In this document: piece after piece, positions 28,964 to 37,969 of the stretch
Layout: each line of letters opens with the position of its first letter
Position numbering within the stretch: position 1 is the stretch's first letter
Source: an uncultured Alphaproteobacteria bacterium
GTDB taxonomy: Bacteria > Pseudomonadota > Alphaproteobacteria > Caulobacterales > Caulobacteraceae
DNA: 64,000 nt
NCBI GenBank assembly: GCA_903909375.1
Contig: CAIVVM010000036.1
Location: forward strand, 1-64,000
Direction of reading: 5' to 3'
Notes under the pieces: model-generated
Database searches by the model: none
Told to the model about the DNA's origin: nothing
What the model saw: only the letters and a program-made list of their open reading frames with translations
Program-made: the position numbers and the translations under genes

Positions 28964-29149
28964 ATGTACGTCTGCAACTGCAACGGTATCCGTGAACGTC
29001 AGGTCCGCGCGGCGATCGCCGCCGGCGCCACAAAGCCCGCGCAGATCTTCAAGGCCTGTGACAGCGCCGCCCAGTGCGCCCGCTGTGTCTGCGACATGCG
29101 CAAGATGTTGGATGAATCGCGCGAGACGATGCGTTTCGCGGCGGAATAA
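28964..29149 (+). CDS. bfd: Bacterioferritin-associated ferredoxin
   Basis: 61 residues from MYVCNCNGIRERQVRAAI. A [2Fe-2S] ferredoxin of the BFD fold, with four Cys in CNC and CARCVC positions (Cys4, Cys6, then CARC near residues 43-46 of the C-x-x-C pair). It reduces the ferric core of bacterioferritin to release iron. Only the ATG at 28964 gives the family N-terminus; a long open frame runs upstream with no meaning. AGGAG lies 13 bases upstream. Followed by bfr, with a shared sequence motif upstream of each. Confidence 0.93.
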   Translation: MYVCNCNGIRERQVRAAIAAGATKPAQIFKACDSAAQCARCVCDMRKMLDESRETMRFAAE

Positions 29150-29184
29150 TCGCCCCGCCCCACATTTTTCGGCGACCGCAAATC

Positions 29185-29194
29185 ACTTGCAAAC
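29185..29194 (+). promoter_or_regulatory. Second ACTTGCAAAC motif, upstream of bfr
   Basis: An exact ten-base match to the first half of the palindrome before bfd. A TTGACA-like element (29202-29207) lies just downstream, so bfr may have its own promoter and the same regulator. Confidence 0.4.
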
Positions 29195-29261
29195 ATAGGC
29201 TTTGACACGTCGGGCGACCGGCATGAGGTTCCGCGCGAACCGCAAACCAGGGACGACGACC

Positions 29262-29744
29262 ATGCAAGGCGACAAGGCGATTATCCGGCTGCTCAACGCC
29301 GTGCTGACCAATGAGCTGACGGCGATCAACCAGTACTTCCTGCACGCCCGTATGTACGAGAACTGGGGCCTCGCGCGCCTGGGCAAGATCACCTACGAGG
29401 AATCGATCGGCGAGATGAAGCACGCCGACAAGCTGATTCACCGCATCCTGTTCCTGGACGGCCTGCCCAACCTCCAGGACCTGCACAAGCTGCATATCGG
29501 TGAAACGGTGGGCGAGTGCCTGACGGCCGATCTGGCGGTCGAGACGGGCGGCCGGGCCACGCTGATCGAGGGGGTGAAGCTAACCGAACAGTCCGCCGAC
29601 TTCGTCTCGCGCGAGTTGCTCCAGAGCATCCTGAGCGACACCGAACACCACATCGACTTCCTCGAGACCCAGCTGTCGCTGTTGAAGAGCCTGGGCGAGC
29701 CCAATTATCTGCAAAGCGCCATGGGCGAGCTGCCTGCAGGGTAG
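29262..29744 (+). CDS. bfr: Bacterioferritin
   Basis: 160 residues. 24-mer haem-containing ferritin storing iron. Haem ligand Met52 is present in GEMKHADKLIHRILFLDGLPN, as are ferroxidase residues Glu18, Glu51, His54, Glu94 and His130. The position matching E. coli Glu127 is Thr127 (segment SDTEHH), with Glu at 128. The ATG at 29262 gives the standard N-terminus MQGDKAIIRLLN; an in-frame ATG at 29202 adds an unlikely Arg-rich tail. Next to bfd, which supplies electrons for iron release. Confidence 0.94.
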   Translation: MQGDKAIIRLLNAVLTNELTAINQYFLHARMYENWGLARLGKITYEESIGEMKHADKLIHRILFLDGLPNLQDLHKLHIGETVGECLTADLAVETGGRATLIEGVKLTEQSADFVSRELLQSILSDTEHHIDFLETQLSLLKSLGEPNYLQSAMGELPAG

Positions 29745-29800
29745 CCAAGGGGGCCAGCTTCACCCTACCGTCCCTCCGGCGAAAATCGGGGGAGACGGGA

Positions 29801-31459
29801 ATGGCGGTCGAGAGCGGATCTGAGGCGGCGGCAAAGCCGGATTCCCACGTCAAGGTGGTGGCCGGCGCCTCGGTTGGCACCATCTTCGAGTGGTACGACT
29901 TCTTCCTCTACGGCTCGCTGGCCAGCTTCATCACCCATCACTTCTTTGCCGGGGTGAACGAGACCACCGGCTATATCTTCGCCCTGCTGGCCTTCGCGGC
30001 CGGATTTGCGGTGCGGCCGCTGGGTGCGCTGGTGTTCGGCCCGCTGGGCGATCTTTGGGGTCGCAAGAACACCTTCCTGGTCACCATGCTGCTGATGGGC
30101 GTCTCGACGTTCGCGGTTGGTCTGTTGCCCAGCTACGACGAGATCGGTGTGCTGGCTCCGATCCTGCTGATTGTCCTGCGGCTGCTGCAGGGCCTGGCCC
30201 TGGGCGGCGAGTACGGCGGGGCCGCGATCTATGTGGCAGAGCACTCCCCGCCCGGCAAACGCGGGCTCTACACCAGCTGGATCCAGACCACGGCCACAAC
30301 CGGCCTGTTCCTGAGCCTGGCGGTGATCCTGCTGGTACGGACCACGATCGGCGAGGAGGCGTTCAAGGAATGGGGCTGGCGCGTGCCGTTCCTGGTCTCG
30401 ATCCTGCTGTTGGGCGTCTCGCTATGGATCCGGATGCAACTCAATGAGAGCCCGGTCTTTCAGAAGATGGTCGACGAGGGAAAGGGTTCGAAGCGGCCGC
30501 TGGCGGAAAGCTTTACCGAGTGGCCGAACCTGAAGCTGGTGTTGCAGGCGCTGTTCGGCCTGGCCGCCGGCAACGCCGTGGTCTGGTACGCGGGCCAGTT
30601 CTACGCCCTGTTCTTCCTGGAGAAGATGCTGAAGGTCGACGGCGCCCTGACCAACACCCTGGTGGCGATCGCCCTGCTGCTGGCGACCCCCTTCTTCGTC
30701 ATCTTCGGCTGGCTCTCGGACAAGATCGGCCGCAAGCCGGTGATCCTGGCCGGCTTCGTGCTGGCGGTCTTCACCTACATGCCGATCTTCCAGGCGCTGA
30801 CCGTGGCGGCTAATCCCGAGCTGGCGGCGGCCACCGCGCGGGCGCCGGTGGTGGTGGTCGCTGACCCGGCGACCTGCCACTTCCAGTTCGATCCGGTGGG
30901 CAAGCAGACGTTCTCGACGGGCTGCGACGTGGCCAAGGGCGCGCTGTCCAGCGCCGGGGTTTCCTACGGCAACGAGGCCGCCCCTGCCGGCGCCGCCGCG
31001 GTGATCCGCATCGGCGGAAAGGTATTCCCCAGCCTGGAAGGCTCCACACTCTCGAAGGCCGAATTCAAGACGGCCAAGGACGCCTGGACCAAGGCCTTCG
31101 CCGCCGAACTCAAGGCGGCGGGCTATCCGCTCAAGGCCGACCCAGCCAAGGTCGACAAGCCGCGCGTGGTGTTCCTGCTCTGGGTGCTGGTGATCTATGC
31201 GACCCTGGTCTACGGGCCCTATGCGGCGGCGCTGGTGGAGATGTTCCCGGCCCGCATCCGCTACACCTCGATGTCCCTGCCCTACCATATCGGCAACGGC
31301 TGGTTCGGCGGCTTCCTGCCCACGACGGCCTTCGCCATGGTGGCCGCCACCGGCAACATCTACTACGGCCTCTGGTACCCGATCGTCGTGGCCGCGGCGT
31401 CGACCGTGATCGGCTTCTTCTGGGTCAAGGAGATGCGGGGGAACCGGATCGAGGCTTGA
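29801..31459 (+). CDS. Metabolite:H+ symporter (MHS) family MFS transporter
   Basis: 552 residues from MAVESGSEAAAKPDSHVKVVAG. Twelve-helix MFS protein of the MHS branch (proline/betaine, shikimate, alpha-ketoglutarate type). GASVGTIFEWYDFFLYGSLA, RPLGALVFGPLGDLWGRK (loop 2-3 motif) and RLLQGLALGGEYGGAAIYVAEH are diagnostic. A roughly 110-residue hydrophilic insert (about residues 340-450) lies between helices 9 and 10, with one PATCHF...STGCDV Cys pair. Similar inserts occur in a known MHS subgroup. Substrate unknown. Separated from bfr by 56 bases. Confidence 0.92.
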   Translation: MAVESGSEAAAKPDSHVKVVAGASVGTIFEWYDFFLYGSLASFITHHFFAGVNETTGYIFALLAFAAGFAVRPLGALVFGPLGDLWGRKNTFLVTMLLMGVSTFAVGLLPSYDEIGVLAPILLIVLRLLQGLALGGEYGGAAIYVAEHSPPGKRGLYTSWIQTTATTGLFLSLAVILLVRTTIGEEAFKEWGWRVPFLVSILLLGVSLWIRMQLNESPVFQKMVDEGKGSKRPLAESFTEWPNLKLVLQALFGLAAGNAVVWYAGQFYALFFLEKMLKVDGALTNTLVAIALLLATPFFVIFGWLSDKIGRKPVILAGFVLAVFTYMPIFQALTVAANPELAAATARAPVVVVADPATCHFQFDPVGKQTFSTGCDVAKGALSSAGVSYGNEAAPAGAAAVIRIGGKVFPSLEGSTLSKAEFKTAKDAWTKAFAAELKAAGYPLKADPAKVDKPRVVFLLWVLVIYATLVYGPYAAALVEMFPARIRYTSMSLPYHIGNGWFGGFLPTTAFAMVAATGNIYYGLWYPIVVAAASTVIGFFWVKEMRGNRIEA

Positions 31460-31496
31460 GCGGGGGCTCTCCCAGCCAGGGAAGCCGCGGGGACGG

Positions 31497-32582
31497 CTAC
31501 TCCGCCGCCGCCCGGGTGATGCCGATCTTCGGCGCCAGTTCGCCGCCGGCATAGCGCTTGGCCATGGCCGACAGCGGGATCGCCTTGATACTGGCGGCGT
31601 GGCCGGCCGTCCCGAACTCCTCGAAGCGCTGGATGCAGACCTTGCGCATGGCCTCCTTGGCGGGCTTCAGGTAGCTGCGCGGGTCGAATTCGCCGGGCTT
31701 CTCGGCGAACACCTTCCGGATCGCCGCGGTGATGGCCATGCGGTTGTCGGTGTCGATGTTGATCTTGCGCACGCCGTGCTTGATGCCGCGCTGGATCTCT
31801 TCCACCGGCACGCCCCAGGTCTGGGGCATCTCGCCGCCATACTGATTGATCAGGTCCTGCAGGTCCTGCGGCACCGACGATGATCCATGCATCACCAGAT
31901 GGGTGTTGGGCAGGCGCCGGTGGATCTCCTCGATCACGTTCATGGCCAGCACATCGCCGTCGGGCTTGCGGGTGAACTTGTAGGCGCCGTGGCTGGTGCC
32001 CATGGCAATGGCCAGAGCGTCGACCTGGGTGGCCTTCACGAAGTCGACTGCCTGGTCGGGATCGGTGAGGAGTTGGCTGTGATCGAGCTTGCCCTCAAAT
32101 CCGTGGCCGTCTTCCTTCTCGCCCATGCCGGTCTCGAGGCTGCCCAGCACGCCGAGTTCGCCTTCCACCGAGGCGCCGACCCAGTGGGCCATGTCCACGA
32201 CATTACGCGTAACCCTGACGTTGTAGTCGTAGTCAGCGGGCGTCTTGCCGTCGCCCATCAGCGAACCATCCATCATGACGCTGGTGAAGCCGTACTGGAT
32301 CGCGGTGGCGCAGGTGGCTTCGTTGTTGCCGTGGTCCTGATGCATGCAGATGGGGATGTGGGGATACATCTCCGCCATGGCGTCGATCAGGTACTTCAGA
32401 ACGATGTCGTTGGCATAGGAGCGCGCGCCGCGGCTGGCCTGCATGATCACCGGGCTGTCGGTGGCCTCGGCAGCCTCCATGATCGCCAGCGCCTGCTCCA
32501 TATTGTTGATGTTGAACGCCGGCACGCCATAGCCGTGCTCGGCGGCGTGATCGAGAAGCTGTCGAAGCGTAATGCGAGCCAT
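31497..32582 (-). CDS. fba: Class II fructose-bisphosphate aldolase
   Basis: 361 residues. Reversible cleavage of fructose-1,6-bisphosphate, Zn-dependent. The [28 protein letters not shown] segment has the Zn-binding His, and [17 protein letters not shown] and [19 protein letters not shown] carry the other two His and phosphate contacts. [17 protein letters not shown] completes it. Third gene of gap-pgk-fba on the minus strand, 17 bases after pgk, so it is likely used with GAPDH and PGK in lower glycolysis/gluconeogenesis. Confidence 0.97.
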   Translation of the reverse strand: MARITLRQLLDHAAEHGYGVPAFNINNMEQALAIMEAAEATDSPVIMQASRGARSYANDIVLKYLIDAMAEMYPHIPICMHQDHGNNEATCATAIQYGFTSVMMDGSLMGDGKTPADYDYNVRVTRNVVDMAHWVGASVEGELGVLGSLETGMGEKEDGHGFEGKLDHSQLLTDPDQAVDFVKATQVDALAIAMGTSHGAYKFTRKPDGDVLAMNVIEEIHRRLPNTHLVMHGSSSVPQDLQDLINQYGGEMPQTWGVPVEEIQRGIKHGVRKINIDTDNRMAITAAIRKVFAEKPGEFDPRSYLKPAKEAMRKVCIQRFEEFGTAGHAASIKAIPLSAMAKRYAGGELAPKIGITRAAAE

Positions 32583-32599
32583 GGCCCCTTACCTGTTTC

Positions 32600-33790
32600 C
32601 TATTGGTTCAATGCGGCCACCCCGGGCAGCACCTTGCCTTCCATCCATTCAAGAAACGCGCCGCCAGCGGTAGATACGAAGGTGAAGTCGTCAGAGACGC
32701 CAGCCGCGTTCAACGCCGCGACGGTATCACCGCCGCCGGCCACAGCCACCAGCTTTCCAGCCTTGGCTAGCCCTGCGGCATGGCGGGCGGCTTCCATGGT
32801 GCCCTTGTCGAACGGCGGCATCTCGAAGACACCCAGCGGACCGTTCCAGATCAGGGTCTTTGAATTGTTCATCGCCCGGCAGAGACGCTCTACCGTTTCG
32901 GGGCCGGCGTCGAGGATGCGCTCCTCATCGTCGACGTGGCCGATATCGCGGACGCGGGCCGGGGCGCCAGGGGCCAGCCGTTCGGCCACCACAATGTCGA
33001 TGGGCAGGAAGAGCTTGCAGTTGTTCTGGCCCGCCAGGCGGATGATGTCGCGGGCCGTGTCGGCCAGCTCCTTCTCGCAGTAGGAGGCCCCGACGTCGTG
33101 GCCCTGGGCATAGAGGAAGGTGTTGGCCATGCCGCCGCCGATGGCCAGCTTGTCCAGCCTGGTCACCAGATGACCCAGCAGCTCCAGCTTGGTGGACACC
33201 TTCGACCCGCCGACAATGCCCAGCACCGGTCGCTCGGGATGGCCGAGCGCCGCGTTGAGCGCGTTCAGCTCCAGCCGCATCTGCTCGCCGGCATAGGCGG
33301 GCAGCCGTTTGGCGAGCGCCTCCGTCGAGGCGTGCGCCCGGTGGGCGGCCGAGAAGGCGTCGTTGACATAGAGATCGCCGTTGGCGGCCAGGGCGTCAGC
33401 GAACGCGCGGTCATTGGCTTCCTCTCCGGCGTGGAAGCGCACATTTTCCAGCAGCAACACCTCGCCCGGCTGCATGGCGTTCACGGCTTCACGCGCATGC
33501 TGGCCGATGCAGTTGTCGGCGAAGGCGACGGGCACGCCCAGCACCTTGGCCAGTGGATCCACGATGGGCCGGAGGCTCATGGACGGCACTACCTTGCCCT
33601 TGGGCCGGTCGAAGTGGGCCAGCAGGATCACCCTGGCCCCGCCCGCGCGGAGTTTGTCGACCGTCGGCTTGGCGGCGCACAGACGCGTGTCGTCGCTGAC
33701 GAGGCCGTCCTCCATTGGCACATTGAAATCCACCCGCACCAGAGCGCGACGGCCCTGGATGTCAGCGTCGTCGAGGGTGCGGAAAGCCAT
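32600..33790 (-). CDS. pgk: Phosphoglycerate kinase
   Basis: 396 residues from MAFRTLDDADIQGRRALVRVDFNVPMEDG. Transfers phosphate between 1,3-bisphosphoglycerate and ADP. Visible motifs: RVDFNVPM, LLAHFDRPKGKVVPSMSLRPI, ENVRFHAGEEAND, VNDAFSAAHRAHAST, GGSKVSTKLELLGHL and the C-terminal GGGDTVAAL nucleotide-binding loop. An upstream in-frame ATG (33859) is rejected because it would overlap gap. Start is 11 bases after the gap stop. Confidence 0.97.
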   Translation of the reverse strand: MAFRTLDDADIQGRRALVRVDFNVPMEDGLVSDDTRLCAAKPTVDKLRAGGARVILLAHFDRPKGKVVPSMSLRPIVDPLAKVLGVPVAFADNCIGQHAREAVNAMQPGEVLLLENVRFHAGEEANDRAFADALAANGDLYVNDAFSAAHRAHASTEALAKRLPAYAGEQMRLELNALNAALGHPERPVLGIVGGSKVSTKLELLGHLVTRLDKLAIGGGMANTFLYAQGHDVGASYCEKELADTARDIIRLAGQNNCKLFLPIDIVVAERLAPGAPARVRDIGHVDDEERILDAGPETVERLCRAMNNSKTLIWNGPLGVFEMPPFDKGTMEAARHAAGLAKAGKLVAVAGGGDTVAALNAAGVSDDFTFVSTAGGAFLEWMEGKVLPGVAALNQ

Positions 33791-33801
33791 CTGATCGGTC
33801 T

Positions 33802-34812
33802 CTAGAAAAACTTGGCCACAGCCAGCGCCGTGTCGGCCATGCGGGTCGAGAAGCCCCACTCGTTGTCGTACCAGCTCAGCACGCGTCCGAGGCCGCCGTC
33901 GATCACCTGGGTCTGCGGAAGGGCCACGGTCGAGGAGGCTGCGTCGTGGTTCAGGTCGATGGAGACCAGCGGATCGTTGGTCACCGCCAGCACGCCCTTG
34001 AGCGGACCCGAGGCCGCCGCGGCGCTCATGGCGTCGTTGATTTCCTTGGCCGTCACAGCCCGGCCGGGCACGAAGGTTAGATCGACCACCGAGACGTTGG
34101 GCGTCGGCACGCGAATGGACGAACCGTCCAGCTTGCCGGCCAGCGCCGGGATCACCAGCCCCAGGGCCTTGGCAGCGCCGGTGGAGGTGGGGATCATCGA
34201 CATGGCCGCCGCGCGGCCGCGGTACAGATCCTTATGCATTGTATCCAGCGTCGGCTGGTCGCCGGTGTAGGAGTGGACGGTGGTCATGTAGCCGCGCTCA
34301 ATGCCGCACAGGTCCTGCAGGACCTTGGCCACCGGGGCCAGGCAGTTGGTGGTGCACGAGGCGTTGGAGATCACGGTGTCGGCGGCGGTGAGCGTGTCGT
34401 GGTTGACGCCGAAGACGATGGTCTTGTCGACGCCTTCGCCGGGGGCCGAGATGATGACGCGCTTTGCGCCGGCTGCCAGGTGGGCGGCGGCCTTGTCACG
34501 GGCCGTGAACAGGCCGGTGCACTCCAGCGCGATGTCGACGTTCAGCGCCGCGTGCGGCAGATCCTTCGGATCGCGGATCGCCGTCACCTTGATCGGGCCG
34601 TAGCCCACGTCGATGGTGTCGCCCTCGACGGTGACTGTGCCGGGGAACCGGCCGTGGACGCTGTCGTAGCGCAGCAGGTGGGCGTTGGTCTCGACCGGGC
34701 CCAGGTCGTTGATCGCCACAACCCGAATGTCGGTGCGGCCGTGTTCGACGATGGAACGCAGAACCAGACGGCCGATGCGGCCAAATCCGTTGATGGCGAC
34801 GCGAACGGTCAT
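33802..34812 (-). CDS. gap: Type I glyceraldehyde-3-phosphate dehydrogenase
   Basis: 336 residues. NAD-dependent oxidative phosphorylation of glyceraldehyde-3-phosphate. [16 protein letters not shown] is the NAD-binding turn, [18 protein letters not shown] holds the catalytic Cys, and [27 protein letters not shown] and [16 protein letters not shown] match the family. The start is preceded by AGGAGCTCCGCCC. First gene of the gap-pgk-fba operon. Confidence 0.97.
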   Translation of the reverse strand: MTVRVAINGFGRIGRLVLRSIVEHGRTDIRVVAINDLGPVETNAHLLRYDSVHGRFPGTVTVEGDTIDVGYGPIKVTAIRDPKDLPHAALNVDIALECTGLFTARDKAAAHLAAGAKRVIISAPGEGVDKTIVFGVNHDTLTAADTVISNASCTTNCLAPVAKVLQDLCGIERGYMTTVHSYTGDQPTLDTMHKDLYRGRAAAMSMIPTSTGAAKALGLVIPALAGKLDGSSIRVPTPNVSVVDLTFVPGRAVTAKEINDAMSAAAASGPLKGVLAVTNDPLVSIDLNHDAASSTVALPQTQVIDGGLGRVLSWYDNEWGFSTRMADTALAVAKFF

Positions 34813-34949
34813 TGGGCGGAGCTCCTAAATCGCAGAATGTGGCGCGGTTTCTTCAGGCCGGGGGGCGGTGAGTCAACCCCTCGGGGCCGTTCCTAACGTC
34901 AAGGTGTTTCCAATTCTCTGCCGGTGTGACCCAGGCCACGCATGGGGGT

Positions 34950-35501
34950 TCAGCCGAGGAGCGAGTCGGCCGCCAATCGGGCGATGAGGGGTTCGGCTTC
35001 GCGGGGTTGGCGCAGGCGGTGCTTCGAGACGGCGGCAAGCCGGGGCTCGGCGAAAAGGGCCTCATATTGCAGGCGTCGACGGTTGTAGGTGTCCCAGGCC
35101 CAACGGATGGGGTGCTCCTTGCTCAGCCAGCGACGGAAGTCCTCGCGGTTACCGGTCCCCGGCCACAGTTCCTGCTGGCCGACGGCGCGCACAAAACTGC
35201 GCTGGATCACCCGGCGCATCACCACGGCCCTGGAGTAGTCCAGCCAGATCAGGTGGGTGGCGCGGGGCAGGATGCGGATCATGGCTTCGCGATAGTTGCC
35301 ATCGGTCACCCAGCGGTCGCCCCGGACGGCGGCTTCGACCCGGCGCACGAAGTCCTCGAGGTCCGTCTTCGACCGATCCACCCAGCCGGGCGCCCAGTTG
35401 AGCGCATCGAGCTCGACACGCGCTAGGTCGCAGGCCCCGCTCAGCCGATGGCCGAACGTCGATTTGCCCGAACCGGAACTGCCGATGACGACGACGCGCA
35501 C
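34950..35501 (-). CDS. P-loop nucleoside/nucleotide kinase-like ATPase (FlaR/topology modulation type)
   Basis: 183 residues from a GTG start: MRVVVIGSSGSGKSTFGHRL carries Walker A GSSGSGKST at 7-15. The RVELDALNWAPGW segment and WVTDGNY, RILPRATHLIWLDYSRAVVMRR and RWLSKEHPIRWAWDTYNRRR are typical of the small AAA/adenylate-kinase-like proteins annotated as DNA topology modulation protein FlaR. Real activity is not established for this group. Eight bases separate it from the CaiB-type gene, so the two may be co-transcribed. Confidence 0.85.
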   Translation of the reverse strand: MRVVVIGSSGSGKSTFGHRLSGACDLARVELDALNWAPGWVDRSKTDLEDFVRRVEAAVRGDRWVTDGNYREAMIRILPRATHLIWLDYSRAVVMRRVIQRSFVRAVGQQELWPGTGNREDFRRWLSKEHPIRWAWDTYNRRRLQYEALFAEPRLAAVSKHRLRQPREAEPLIARLAADSLLG

Positions 35502-35509
35502 AGGATCAC

Positions 35510-36727
35510 TCAGCCCTCGTCCCCGCCGATCTCGGCAAGGATCTCATCGGTATGCTCGCCCAGCATCGGGGGGTGGCGGCGGATGTTGCTCGGCGACTTG
35601 GAGAACTTCACCGGCGGCTTGATCTGGCGGTAGGCGCCGACCTGCGGGTGGTCATAGGTCTCGAAGAAGCCGACGGCGTTCAGGTGCGGGTCGTGGTCCA
35701 GGTCGTCCAGGGTGTTGGTCTTCACCACCGGGATCGACAGGGGCTTGAGGATATCCAGCCACTCCTGGGTGGTCTTGGTGGCCGCGGCCGTCTCGATCAT
35801 GCCGTAGAGCTCGACGGTGTGTTTGGCGCGGGTGGCGTAGTCGGCGAAGCGCGGGTCGGTCTTGACGGCCTCGCCAACACCGGCGGCGTCGAAGAACTGG
35901 TCCCACTGCTTGTCGGTATAGGGCAGCAGGCCGATGTAGCCGTCCTTGGTGGCGAAGGGCTTGCGATTGGGGTTGATCACCCGCTGATAGCCCCACTGAC
36001 CGGTCGGCGGCTGGAAGGTGTGATCGTAAAGATGTTCGACCAGCAGAAAGCTGGTGACGCATTCCAGCATCGGCACTTCCACGAACTGGCCCTCGCCGGT
36101 GCGCGCCTTGTGCAGCAGGGCGGCGGTGACGGCCTGGGAGAAGAACAGGCCCGAGACCTTGTCGGCCACCAGCGTCGGCAGGATACGCGGGACCGGATTG
36201 CCGTCGGTGCGCGGCAGGATGTCGGCCATACCCGAGGCGGACTGGATCAGGTCGTCATAGGCCGGCTCGCCCGCATATGGGCCGTCAGAGCCATAACCGG
36301 CGGCGTGGACATAGATGATGTCGGGCTTGATGGCGGCCACATCCTCGTAGCTGAGGCCCAGCCGGGTCATGCCGTCGTAGCGGACCGAGGTGGTCAGCAC
36401 GTCGCTACTGCGGATCAACCTGGCCAGCGCCTTCTTGCCGGGCCCGGACTTCATGTTGATGAGGATCGAGCGCTTGTTGCGATTGATGGTGAGGAAGATG
36501 GGGCCCATGCCGCGCGGCGCGCCCTCGGGCAGGTGGCCGGCCCAGCGCATGATGTCGCCGCCATCACCGCGGCCGGAGCCGGGATCCTCGACCTTTATGA
36601 CGTCGGCGCCCTGGTCGGCGAGGATCTGGGTGCCGTAGGCGCCGTTGACCACGCTGGTCAGGTCCAGGATGCGGATGCCCGCCAGCGGTCCCGTCGGTTT
36701 TTCGGCCAGCGTCCGGGTTGTCGCCAC
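35510..36727 (-). CDS. CaiB/BaiF family CoA transferase
   Basis: 405 residues from a GTG at 36727 with GGGGAGG upstream. Class III CoA transferase, which swaps CoA between carboxylic acids through a covalent Asp intermediate. LAGIRILDLTSVVNGAYGTQILADQGADVIKVEDP and LGLSYEDVAAIKPDIIYVHAAGYG are the N-terminal family blocks, with the catalytic-Asp region at AGEPAYDDLIQSASGMA. The substrate is not predictable (carnitine, bile acids, succinyl/benzylsuccinate types exist). Divergent from the acyl-CoA dehydrogenase/enoyl-CoA hydratase pair. Confidence 0.92.
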   Translation of the reverse strand: MATTRTLAEKPTGPLAGIRILDLTSVVNGAYGTQILADQGADVIKVEDPGSGRGDGGDIMRWAGHLPEGAPRGMGPIFLTINRNKRSILINMKSGPGKKALARLIRSSDVLTTSVRYDGMTRLGLSYEDVAAIKPDIIYVHAAGYGSDGPYAGEPAYDDLIQSASGMADILPRTDGNPVPRILPTLVADKVSGLFFSQAVTAALLHKARTGEGQFVEVPMLECVTSFLLVEHLYDHTFQPPTGQWGYQRVINPNRKPFATKDGYIGLLPYTDKQWDQFFDAAGVGEAVKTDPRFADYATRAKHTVELYGMIETAAATKTTQEWLDILKPLSIPVVKTNTLDDLDHDPHLNAVGFFETYDHPQVGAYRQIKPPVKFSKSPSNIRRHPPMLGEHTDEILAEIGGDEG

Positions 36728-36802
36728 GTCATGCCTCCCCTGTTGTCGTCGCGTCGCTATAAGGGTTCTCTACAACAACAAATGACGCGTTAGGGGAAGC
36801 CA

Positions 36803-37969
36803 GTGGACTTCGAACTCGCCGAAGAGCACCGCATGCTCAAGGACCTGGTGCAGAAGTTCGTCCGCGACGAGCTGATGCCGCTGGAAGCCGCCGTGATGGC
36901 CAGCGAGGCCGAGGGCCGGGGGCTGACCATCGGCGCCGCCGAACACGCCCGCCTCGACGCCCGCGCCCACGAACTCGGCCTGTTCGGGCTGGATGCACCC
37001 GAGGATGTGGGCGGTTCGGACCTGCCGATGCTGGCCATGGTCGGGGTCGAGGAGGAGATGGGGCGCTGCATGACGCCCTACACGCTCCCGCCAGACAGCC
37101 CGAACCTGCGGATGCTGATGGCCACGGTGAACGATCGTCAGCGCGACGCCTATCTGGCGCCCTATGTGGCGGGCAAGATCAGTTCCGCGATCGGGATTTC
37201 CGAGCCGGGTGCAGGCTCTGACCCCGCCGGGATGACCACACACGCTGTCCGCGACGGCGACGACTGGGTGATCAACGGCCGGAAAATCTGGATCACGCGC
37301 GCCGCGGAGTCCGACTTCACCATCCTGATGGCGGTCACCGACAAGGTGAAGGGTGCGCGGGGCGGGATGTCGGCGTTTCTGGTGGATCGCGACACGCCGG
37401 GTTTCAACATCCTGCGCCGCATCCCGATGCTGGGGGGACAGTACAGCTACGAGATCGCCCTGGAGGACTGCCGGGTCGAGGGCTGGAAGCTGCTGGGTCA
37501 GGAAGGGTCCGGGTTTGCACCGATGCAGGTGCGGCTTGGCACCCGGCGGATCCAGATGGCGGCCTGGTCGGTCGGCATGGCCCAGCGCGCGCTGGACATG
37601 GTGATCGAATATGCGCCGCAGCGGAAAACCTTCGGCCTGCCCCTGTCGGAACGTCAGGCGATCCAGTTCTGGGTGGCGGAAGCGGCGACCAAGATCCATG
37701 CCGCCCGCCTGATGACCTATGACTGCGCCTGGAAGCAGGACAATGGCCGCGACGTGCGTTCCGAGATCAGCATGATCAAATGGTTCGCCACCGAGATGGC
37801 CTATGAAACCGTGGACCGCGCCATGCAGGCGTTCGGCGCCATGGGCATGACCAAGGAACTGCCCCTGCAACTGATGCAGGCCAAGCTCCGGACCATGAGA
37901 ATCTATGACGGCCCCACCGAAGTGCATAAGTGGGTGGTGGCGAGAAACCTGTTGGGGACGAGACGATGA
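36803..37969 (+). CDS. Acyl-CoA dehydrogenase
   Basis: 388 residues from a GTG with AGGGGAAG upstream. FAD-dependent alpha,beta-dehydrogenation of an acyl-CoA. Visible are the N-terminal helical domain (MDFELAEEHRMLKDLV), the substrate/FAD loop AIGISEPGAGSDPAGM and WVINGRKIWIT. The FAD-domain stretch GTRRIQMAAWSVG and the C-terminal QAFGAMGMTKELPL...YDGPTEVHKWVVARN follow. The ATGA overlap with the following enoyl-CoA hydratase shows one transcript. Confidence 0.93.
   Translation: MDFELAEEHRMLKDLVQKFVRDELMPLEAAVMASEAEGRGLTIGAAEHARLDARAHELGLFGLDAPEDVGGSDLPMLAMVGVEEEMGRCMTPYTLPPDSPNLRMLMATVNDRQRDAYLAPYVAGKISSAIGISEPGAGSDPAGMTTHAVRDGDDWVINGRKIWITRAAESDFTILMAVTDKVKGARGGMSAFLVDRDTPGFNILRRIPMLGGQYSYEIALEDCRVEGWKLLGQEGSGFAPMQVRLGTRRIQMAAWSVGMAQRALDMVIEYAPQRKTFGLPLSERQAIQFWVAEAATKIHAARLMTYDCAWKQDNGRDVRSEISMIKWFATEMAYETVDRAMQAFGAMGMTKELPLQLMQAKLRTMRIYDGPTEVHKWVVARNLLGTRR

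Noticed and set aside
30820-31160. MFS gene as a fusion or frameshifted pair because of its hydrophilic insert
   Set aside because: One uninterrupted frame with correct helices on both sides; similar inserts exist in an MHS subgroup.
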